Translations under genes and position numbers: made by a program
Part shown: positions 58,583 through 64,000 of the stretch, piece by piece
Layout: every line of letters begins with the position of its first letter
How positions within the stretch are numbered: the first letter of the stretch is position 1
Origin: JACVRW01 sp038323835
GTDB taxonomy: Bacteria; Actinomycetota; Thermoleophilia; Solirubrobacterales; Thermoleophilaceae
Length of the DNA stretch: 64,000 nucleotides
Reading direction: 5' to 3'
NCBI GenBank assembly: GCA_038323835.1
Contig: JBBQHI010000001.1
Span: 124,001-188,000, forward strand
Notes under the pieces: model-generated
Databases searched by the model: none
Told to the model about the DNA's origin: nothing
The model's input: the letters and a program-made list of their open reading frames with translations, nothing else

Positions 58583-60087
58583 GGCCGCCCCCCGGCGGGT
58601 TTCCTGGCCTCGTACTCGAACACGGCCACCGGCACGAGGCCCTGCCACAGGCGTCGGCTCACCAACCGGTAGCGCGGCCGGAGGCGTGGGGGAAGGACGG
58701 GACTCCGATGGGCCGCATCAGAGGGTGATACCACGAACAGGCGCCGTTCCCGGGCGGCCGGGTCCCACGCGGTGCGCTCGTTACCGGCGGTCTGGAAGAA
58801 GAGGTGGGGGCGCTTGAAGTGCACGTCGAGGTGGTGCCCGAGCAGCGTGGCCACGTTCACCCGGGATTGCTCGAACGAGAACGTGCCGCCGCTGTAGTTC
58901 GCGAACAGCGGGTACTCCACCACGGCGTCGCGCGGGCCCGCGTGGGCGTCGAGGAACTCCGCGACCTTGCGGTAGGGCGGCCGGTCGTAGCGGGTCTCGA
59001 GCGTGGTGACCGTCCCGATCACGAGCGCGGCGAGCGCGGCCGCGGCGCCCACCGCCGCCAGCGGCCGGCGCAGCTGGAGCAGTCCGCCGGCCAGGAGCAG
59101 GCAGAGCCCGGGAAGGGAGGCCGAGAGGTTGCGCGGGATGTACACGTTCTCCCCGGCCGTGCTGTAGAAGGCGAGTCCGATGGGGGTGGCCAGGGCGGTG
59201 ACGGCCACCAGCCCCGGGTAGGTCCGCACCGCGCCGGCCGAGGGACTCGGGTCCGTGCTCCGGTGCCGCCACAGGGCGGCCAGCACTCCCGCCACGGCGA
59301 GGATGGCGGCGGCCGCGAGCAGCACCACGGCCAGGCGCCCGGGCACCGACTTGAGCGGCTCGAAGGGATGTCCCACGAGCGAGATGGCCAGCTCCCTGAA
59401 GAAGCCCTCGGGCGTGAACGACTTGAAGGAGGCGATCCGGTTGGCCGAGCTGTCCTGGCGCTGCACCTGGAAGGAGGGCAGCCAGGGGAGATAGGCCAGC
59501 GCCACGGCGGCGTGGACGATCAGGAGCTCGCGGAGCCGGTCCCGCTGCGTGATCAGGGCCCAGGCGGCCTGCGCGCCGACTAGGAACACGCCCGTGTAAT
59601 GGCTGTAGAGGATGAGGCAGGCCGCGATCCCGTACACCACGAGCCAGCCGCGTCGGCGGGTGTCGAGGGCGCGCACCAGGCTGAAGGTGGACAGCGCGGC
59701 CAGGAAGACGAGCGTGGCGTACGCCCTCGCTTCCACCGCGTAGAAGATGGCGAACGGGCTGAGTGCCACGAATGCCGCTCCGAGCACCGCGGCGCGCCGG
59801 CCCACGATGCGCAGGCCCGCCAGGTAGGTGAGCGGGATGGCCGCCGTTCCCAGCACCAGCGAGGGAATCCGCACGGAAATCGTCGGATCGCCGAGCTTGG
59901 TGGCCGCCCAGGCCAGCCCGAAGTGGAACGGCGGCGTGCTCTCGCTGTCGTGCACGGCCTGAAGCATCGTGTGGAGCCCCGGGCGCGTGGCGATGGCGTA
60001 GAGAAAGAGCTCGTCGCCGAACAGCGACTCGCGCATCCCGGGAATGCGCAGTGCGAGACCCACCAGGGTGAGGACGCCGACCGCCAC
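58579..60087 (-). CDS. GT-C integral-membrane glycosyltransferase (paralogue 4 of 4)
   Basis: A 502-residue protein of the family at 44656, 51563 and 53334. Motifs: GMRESLFGDELFLYAIATRP (DE pair), HDSESTPPFHFGLAWAATKLG, IPSLVLGTAAIPLTYLAG, YAVEARAYATLVFL, LYSHYTGVFLV and GENVYIPRNLSASLPGL. The C-terminus has PPYRKVAEFLDAHAGPRD. The start is taken as GTG 60087, close to helix 1, without a ribosome site; the frame stays open further upstream. A TAGCCT box on the minus strand at 60218-60223 could be the promoter. It heads the operon GT-C, TPR-like, GT39-like, DEW protein. Confidence 0.76.
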   Translation of the reverse strand: MAVGVLTLVGLALRIPGMRESLFGDELFLYAIATRPGLHTMLQAVHDSESTPPFHFGLAWAATKLGDPTISVRIPSLVLGTAAIPLTYLAGLRIVGRRAAVLGAAFVALSPFAIFYAVEARAYATLVFLAALSTFSLVRALDTRRRGWLVVYGIAACLILYSHYTGVFLVGAQAAWALITQRDRLRELLIVHAAVALAYLPWLPSFQVQRQDSSANRIASFKSFTPEGFFRELAISLVGHPFEPLKSVPGRLAVVLLAAAAILAVAGVLAALWRHRSTDPSPSAGAVRTYPGLVAVTALATPIGLAFYSTAGENVYIPRNLSASLPGLCLLLAGGLLQLRRPLAAVGAAAALAALVIGTVTTLETRYDRPPYRKVAEFLDAHAGPRDAVVEYPLFANYSGGTFSFEQSRVNVATLLGHHLDVHFKRPHLFFQTAGNERTAWDPAARERRLFVVSPSDAAHRSPVLPPRLRPRYRLVSRRLWQGLVPVAVFEYEARKPAGGRP

Positions 60088-60217
60088 GAGGGCGGGGTCG
60101 ACCCGGCGCCCGGGCGCCGGACCCTCCCCGGTCGTGGAGCGAGGAGGTGGCGGCTTCGTGCGGGAGAAGGATGTGCTCAGGGGGGTCCGCCGGCCAGTGG
60201 GCTCTCAGACTCGCTTC

Positions 60218-60223
60218 AGGCTA
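60218..60223 (-). promoter_or_regulatory. possible -10 box (TAGCCT, minus strand)
   Basis: TAGCCT on the minus strand lies 130 bases before GTG 60087. This would leave a long leader, so either the start is further upstream or the box is not used. Confidence 0.25.
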
Positions 60224-60275
60224 GCCCACCCCCGCGGACGCCGAGCCGACTGGCGGGCCCGGTCTGCCGCGTGAA

Positions 60276-60281
60276 TAGCAT
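60276..60281 (+). promoter_or_regulatory. probable -10 box (TAGCAT) of a leaderless promoter
   Basis: TAGCAT ends 7 bases before GTG 60289. This favours that GTG over GTG 60271, which would place the box inside the gene. Confidence 0.5.
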
Positions 60282-60288
60282 CGCGCCG

Positions 60289-61038
60289 GTGTCGGAGCTC
60301 CTGGCCCTCCAAGAGACCCTCTACACCTCCCGCAACCCGACCCGGCGCTGGCTTCACGTGTCCCGGCGCGACCGTGTGGAGGAGCTGCTGCGGCGCGCCG
60401 CGGCGGAAGGGCCCACGGCGCGGGCGCTCGAGGTGGGCCCGGGGAGCGGTGTGTACCTCCCGCTCCTGGCCGGGCTGTACGACGAGGTGGTGGCCGCTGA
60501 CGTGGAGCCCGCCTTCCTCGATCAGGCGCACCGGCTGCGCGAGACCCATCGTAATCTGGTGCCGATGGCCGACGACATCACGAATACGGACCTGCCGCCG
60601 GCCAGCTTCGACCTCGTGCTCTGCTCCGAGGTGATCGAGCACATCCCCGACTCTCCCGGTGCCCTGTGGGGAATCCATCGCGTGCTCAAGCCCGGTGGCC
60701 TCCTGGTGCTGTCCACGCCCCAGCCGCTCAGTCCGCTCGAGGTGGCCGGGCGCGTGGCCTTCCTGCCCGGCGTGATCGACCTCGTGCGCCGCGTGTACCG
60801 GGAGCCGATCCTCGCCACCGGTCACGTGAACCTCCTGGCGGAGCGCGAGCTCCGGCGCCAGATGGCGGTGCCGGGCTTCCTGATCGTGGACAGCTTCAAG
60901 TCCGGCGTGTACCTGCCGCTCGTGGCCGAGTTCGGGGGACGGACCGCCCTTCGCCTGGAGCAATGGCTCGAGCGCAGGCTCTCGGGCGGCCGGTTCGACG
61001 GCCTGCTCTGGACCCAGTACTACCTCGCCAAGGCCTGA
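60289..61038 (+). CDS. class I SAM-dependent methyltransferase
   Basis: A 249-residue protein: RALEVGPGSGVYLPLLAGLY (SAM loop), VVAADVEPAFLDQAHRL, FDLVLCSEVIEHIPDSPGAL and HRVLKPGGLLVLSTPQPLSP. This is the Methyltransf_11 pattern, with a C-terminal cap of about 90 residues that ends QWLERRLSGG. The start is GTG 60289. The stop overlaps the GT2 frame that follows, so the pair is co-expressed. A second methyltransferase lies nearby at 61767. Methylation of a sugar or carrier is the likely role; the position is unknown. Confidence 0.8.
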   Translation: MSELLALQETLYTSRNPTRRWLHVSRRDRVEELLRRAAAEGPTARALEVGPGSGVYLPLLAGLYDEVVAADVEPAFLDQAHRLRETHRNLVPMADDITNTDLPPASFDLVLCSEVIEHIPDSPGALWGIHRVLKPGGLLVLSTPQPLSPLEVAGRVAFLPGVIDLVRRVYREPILATGHVNLLAERELRRQMAVPGFLIVDSFKSGVYLPLVAEFGGRTALRLEQWLERRLSGGRFDGLLWTQYYLAKA

Positions 61039-61763
61039 CCCTGCCGACCCTTTCCATAGTCGTGCCGGCGTACAACGAGGAACGCCGGCTCGCCAGGTCC
61101 CTGGAGGTGTTCGAGGGCTCTGCCGCGGAGGAGGTCGCCGCCGCGGGCCTCGAGCTTCGGGAGATCGTGGTGGTGGACGACGGCAGCACCGACCGCACTC
61201 CGGACCTGCTTCGCGCGGCCGCTGGCCGCGCGCCGGTGATCACGCCCCAGCTGCGGGGAGGGCACAACGAGGGCAAGGGGGCGGCGGTGGCCGCCGGGAT
61301 CGGCGTGGCGCGGGGTGAGCTCGTGCTGCTGAGCGACGTGGACCTGTCCACTCCGCTATCCGAGGTGGCCAAGCTCTGGTCGGGCCTCCGGGAGGGCGCG
61401 GACCTCGCCATCGGCTCGCGCGACGTTCCCGGCTCCACCGTGGCCGCGCCCGAATACCGGAAGACCATCGGGCGGGCCTTCAACGCGATGGTGCGCCGCC
61501 TGACGGGCCTTCCGTACAGGGACACGCAGTGCGGCTTCAAGCTGATGCGGACGGAGACGGCGCGTGAGCTCACGAAGACGCAGCTCGTGCCCGGATTCGC
61601 GTTCGACGTGGAGCTGCTGATGCGGGCGCGGGCGGCCGGGCTGTCGATCGACGAGGTTCCGGTGGTGTACCTCCACGACGACGACTCGAAGGTCAACCCG
61701 CTGCTCGCGTCGCCCCGGATGGCGCTGGACGTGATCCGGCTCGTCGCGCGCCTGCGCCGCTGA
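61035..61763 (+). CDS. GT2 glycosyltransferase (DPM1/ALG5-like) with no standard start codon
   Basis: A protein of about 242 residues: LSIVVPAYNEERRLARSLEVF, EIVVVDDGSTDRTPDLL, GGHNEGKGAAVAAGIGVARGE, LVLLSDVDLSTPL (metal site), AIGSRDVPGSTVAAPEYRK and TQCGFKLMRTETA. The NEGKGAAVxxGI and QCGFKLM blocks match enzymes that load hexose on polyprenyl phosphate. There is no ATG, GTG or TTG near the N-terminus except GTG 61062, which would cut off the first beta strand. CTG 61035 (overlapping the methyltransferase stop as CTGA) or CTG 61041 (AAGG 7 bases upstream) is the likely start, so the start is unsure. Confidence 0.78.
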   Translation: MTLPTLSIVVPAYNEERRLARSLEVFEGSAAEEVAAAGLELREIVVVDDGSTDRTPDLLRAAAGRAPVITPQLRGGHNEGKGAAVAAGIGVARGELVLLSDVDLSTPLSEVAKLWSGLREGADLAIGSRDVPGSTVAAPEYRKTIGRAFNAMVRRLTGLPYRDTQCGFKLMRTETARELTKTQLVPGFAFDVELLMRARAAGLSIDEVPVVYLHDDDSKVNPLLASPRMALDVIRLVARLRR

Positions 61764-61766
61764 AGC

Positions 61767-62507
61767 TCAGACCGCCCGGGAGACCATCCCCACCGACACC
61801 CCGGCGGGGAGGTTCGCGCCGCGCGCGATCAGGCCGGCCTCCATCTGCATGGGCAGGGCCAGCGCCCGGTCCACCAGTGGCGGCGTGAGCTCGAGCTCGG
61901 CCCGCTCCTCGCCCCCGTCCTTGGCCTTGGCCTTGGACCGCAGGGTCCGGGCCAGGGCGATCGGGGGGAGCAGAAGCGAATTGAAGTAGGTGGCGACCTC
62001 GGGCTGCCATCCACTCGCCCCGGCACTCCGGGCCAGCCGCGGCCGGGAGTAGCGGCGGCGGTGGTGGAGGGCCACGTCGCTGGCTGTCCACAGCCACATG
62101 TACGCGGGGACGGTGGCCACGAGCAGCCCTCCGGGCGCCACCACGCGGCGAAGCTCCCGCATCGCGGCCACGTCGTCGTCCACGTGCTCGAGCACGTCGG
62201 TGGCGAACACGAGATCGAACGCGCCGTCCTCGAAGGGCAGCGCCTCCACACCGGCCTCGGTCACGTCGCTCAGTCCCCGCTGGCGGCAGAACTCCACCGC
62301 GCTGGCGGAGGGGTCCACTCCGGCCGCCGGCCCGAGCCGCGCGTAGTCCTGGAGGTTGCGCCCCGTGCCGCAGCCGGCGTCCAGCACTCGCCGGGCGCTG
62401 GTGATCCCGGCCCTCTGGATGAGCGCGCCCAGCACCGCGCGGCGCCCGCGGAACCACCAGTGGCGCTCCTCCAGCTCGTACACCAGCGAGTAGATCCGGT
62501 CCTCCAC
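61767..62507 (-). CDS. class I SAM-dependent methyltransferase
   Basis: A 246-residue protein beginning VEDRIYSLVYELEERHWWFRGR, a segment common to methyltransferases that sit next to glycosyltransferases. It continues with RRVLDAGCGTGRNLQDYARL (SAM loop), VDPSASAVEF, FDLVFATDVLEHVDDDVAAM and GGLLVATVPAYMWLWTASD. The HHRRRYSRPRL block in the middle is also typical. The start is GTG 62507, 2 bases after the stop of the upstream gene. It ends 3 bases from the convergent GT2 gene. The acceptor is unknown. Confidence 0.82.
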   Translation of the reverse strand: MEDRIYSLVYELEERHWWFRGRRAVLGALIQRAGITSARRVLDAGCGTGRNLQDYARLGPAAGVDPSASAVEFCRQRGLSDVTEAGVEALPFEDGAFDLVFATDVLEHVDDDVAAMRELRRVVAPGGLLVATVPAYMWLWTASDVALHHRRRYSRPRLARSAGASGWQPEVATYFNSLLLPPIALARTLRSKAKAKDGGEERAELELTPPLVDRALALPMQMEAGLIARGANLPAGVSVGMVSRAV

Positions 62508-62509
62508 CG

Positions 62510-64000
62510 TCAGTCCTTCAGCGTGTAGACGGTGGCGCAGCCGAAGTGCTCGATCGACGTGACGAGCCCGCGCAGCACGGGGGTGAGGTCGGTGGTGCCC
62601 GTGCAGCCGGCGAGGATGAAGCGGGCTTGGCTCGACTGGACGATCGCCCTGGTCGCCACGGGGGCGATCCGGCCCTGGAACAGGAGGTCCGTGTACTGGC
62701 GCCGGCGCAGGTAGTCCGGGGTCCAGAACAGGTTCCCGACGCTCGTGTGGCGCCCCGTGCGCGCCGGGATGAGCTGGCCCATCCCCACCGGCGCGTACAC
62801 CGCTCCCGGCGTGTCGAGCCGGTCCAGGTAGCTGAGGGCGTCGCGCTCTCCCGGGTTCAGGAAGTAGGGCCCGGAGTTCCGGTTGATGCGGTCGCGCGCC
62901 TCCTGCAGCCGGTCCACCGTCGCCGGCACCGTGAGTACCAGCACCGCCGCCGCGATCGCCCCCAGCGCCACGGGCCGCGACACCCGGAGCCCGAGTGAGG
63001 CGATGCCGCTCACCGCCAGGACCGCCAGCGGGATGCTGATGCCCCGGAGGGCGTGGGGTGCGTAGTGCCCGGGATAGAGGTTCGTGAGCAGCCAGTAGAG
63101 AACCAGCGCGGCCACCGGCCACACGCGCACGGCCGCTTCGTGAAACGTGGTGGGGAGCTGGCGGTAGGCCAGGAGCGCCGGGAGGGCCAGGGGCGCGATC
63201 GTGACGAAGATGGCCCACCAGGGGGGATCGAGGAAGTCGTGCACGCCGGGGTCGATCGACCATGCCGGGTCCACCCGGCCGAGCACCACGTAGTAGGCGA
63301 GGGGGACCGCGGTGGCCACCGCCAGCGGCGCCAGCAGGCGCGCGAGCATGCGCGGGGCGGGCCCCGGGGGAAGCTCCCGGCGGGAGCGGCGGCGCAGGAG
63401 CTCGAGCACCAGCTCGGCCCCGATCACCACTCCGAGCACGAGCGCTCCCTCCCAGGGCTGGAGCCAGGTGGCGAAGAAGGCGAGGAGGGCGGGCCACACG
63501 GTGACCCGACCGGCGGCGCGATCCCGCTCGTAGAGCACGATTGCGCCCACCAGGGCGGACACCGCCAGGGCGGAGAAGAAGTACCCCCAGAGCATGTCCA
63601 CCGGCCACACCTCGCCGGTGGCGATGGTCAGGCCGATGTGGTCCTTCACGAACAGCGTGGTGGGGGGCAGGAAGAAGAGCGCCAGCACGAGGGCGGCGGG
63701 GCGCCCGGCGCCGGGGGGCAGGGTCCGGCGGACGAAGGCGGCCACGGCGGCGAACAGGGCCACGATCGCGAACGGCTTCCAGAGCAGGTAGCCGGCCGCG
63801 GGGGAGAGGCCGAGTGCCACGAGCGCGCCCGAGATGAGAGCGCCCGGGTGGAGGTAGCTCGCCTTGGACGCCTCCGCCTGGTAGTGGTTCGAGATCAGGA
63901 CGTGCTCCGAGGCGTCGCGGATCCAGTTCACGTACTGCATCTGGTCCTGGATCACGGGGCCGCCGTCGGTGCCGAGCCACACCTTGTTGTTGGCCACCGC
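62510..64000 (-). CDS. polytopic membrane protein, 5' end cut by the window edge
   Basis: At least 496 residues with about 10 helices and a soluble C-terminus. The first visible part reads KVWLGTDGGPVIQDQMQYVNWIRDAS, a loop that in GT-C-like proteins follows helix 1. The helix itself is missing, so the gene most likely starts right of the window; GTG 63997 is the only start candidate seen inside it. Later parts include FFLPPTTLFVKDHIGLTI, FATWLQPWEGALVLGVVIG and YLLTNLYPGHYAPHALRGIS-like segments, and the end has FWTPDYLRRRQYTDLL. The function is unknown; a sugar transferase or permease is possible. It is co-transcribed with the methyltransferase after it. Confidence 0.65.
   Translation of the reverse strand, partial: AVANNKVWLGTDGGPVIQDQMQYVNWIRDASEHVLISNHYQAEASKASYLHPGALISGALVALGLSPAAGYLLWKPFAIVALFAAVAAFVRRTLPPGAGRPAALVLALFFLPPTTLFVKDHIGLTIATGEVWPVDMLWGYFFSALAVSALVGAIVLYERDRAAGRVTVWPALLAFFATWLQPWEGALVLGVVIGAELVLELLRRRSRRELPPGPAPRMLARLLAPLAVATAVPLAYYVVLGRVDPAWSIDPGVHDFLDPPWWAIFVTIAPLALPALLAYRQLPTTFHEAAVRVWPVAALVLYWLLTNLYPGHYAPHALRGISIPLAVLAVSGIASLGLRVSRPVALGAIAAAVLVLTVPATVDRLQEARDRINRNSGPYFLNPGERDALSYLDRLDTPGAVYAPVGMGQLIPARTGRHTSVGNLFWTPDYLRRRQYTDLLFQGRIAPVATRAIVQSSQARFILAGCTGTTDLTPVLRGLVTSIEHFGCATVYTLKD

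Overview
The window is about 70% G+C by eye, gene-dense, and carries many GTG and some TTG starts. It reads as a chromosomal segment of a high-G+C actinobacterium. The gene mix (actinobacterial-type F1 ATPase genes, LPXTG proteins, apparent leaderless transcription with TAnnnT -10 boxes, and many secreted clan-A glycosidases) would fit Thermoleophilia/Solirubrobacterales. That placement is inference, not proof.

Layout. 1-3649: the end of the ATP synthase operon (atpA 3' part, atpG, atpD, atpC). 3657-5800: a two-domain VOC protein and a secreted copper protein whose histidines match peptidylglycine monooxygenase (PHM), fused to a cupredoxin domain. 6003-9923: a tandem duplication of a two-gene unit (membrane protein plus secreted glycosidase). 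10034-46608: a large Wzx/Wzy-type surface polysaccharide locus. It holds an initiating phosphoglycosyltransferase, a Wzz/BY-kinase-like co-polymerase, Wzy polymerase, Wzx flippase, many GT4 and GT2 glycosyltransferases (three are two-domain fusions), an exostosin-like transferase, a GH10 enzyme, four more clan-A glycosidase-like proteins, a FkbM methyltransferase, two CDP-paratose-2-epimerase-like enzymes, an LPXTG protein, and an out-of-place AidB-like acyl-CoA dehydrogenase. 46610-47672: one complete IS481-family element with a 6-bp target duplication. 47842-64000: a second glycosyltransferase region dominated by polytopic GT-C enzymes (four are close paralogues), with GT2 enzymes, two methyltransferases, a TPR-like protein and a second LPXTG protein. 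The last gene runs off the right edge.

How it works together (inference). Cytosolic GT4/GT2 enzymes build a lipid-linked repeat on the carrier primed by the gene at 10034. Wzx exports it, Wzy polymerises it and the Wzz-like protein sets length. GT-C enzymes with acidic motifs on the outer face would add sugars from polyprenyl-phosphate donors. The seven predicted exported or membrane-anchored glycosidases may trim or release the polymer, as PslG does in Pseudomonas.

Genes are tightly packed. Convergent pairs often overlap at their stop codons, same-strand pairs often overlap by ATGA or GTGA, and no gap exceeds 300 bases. Many starts lie 6-9 bases after a TAnnnT hexamer, which points to leaderless mRNAs.
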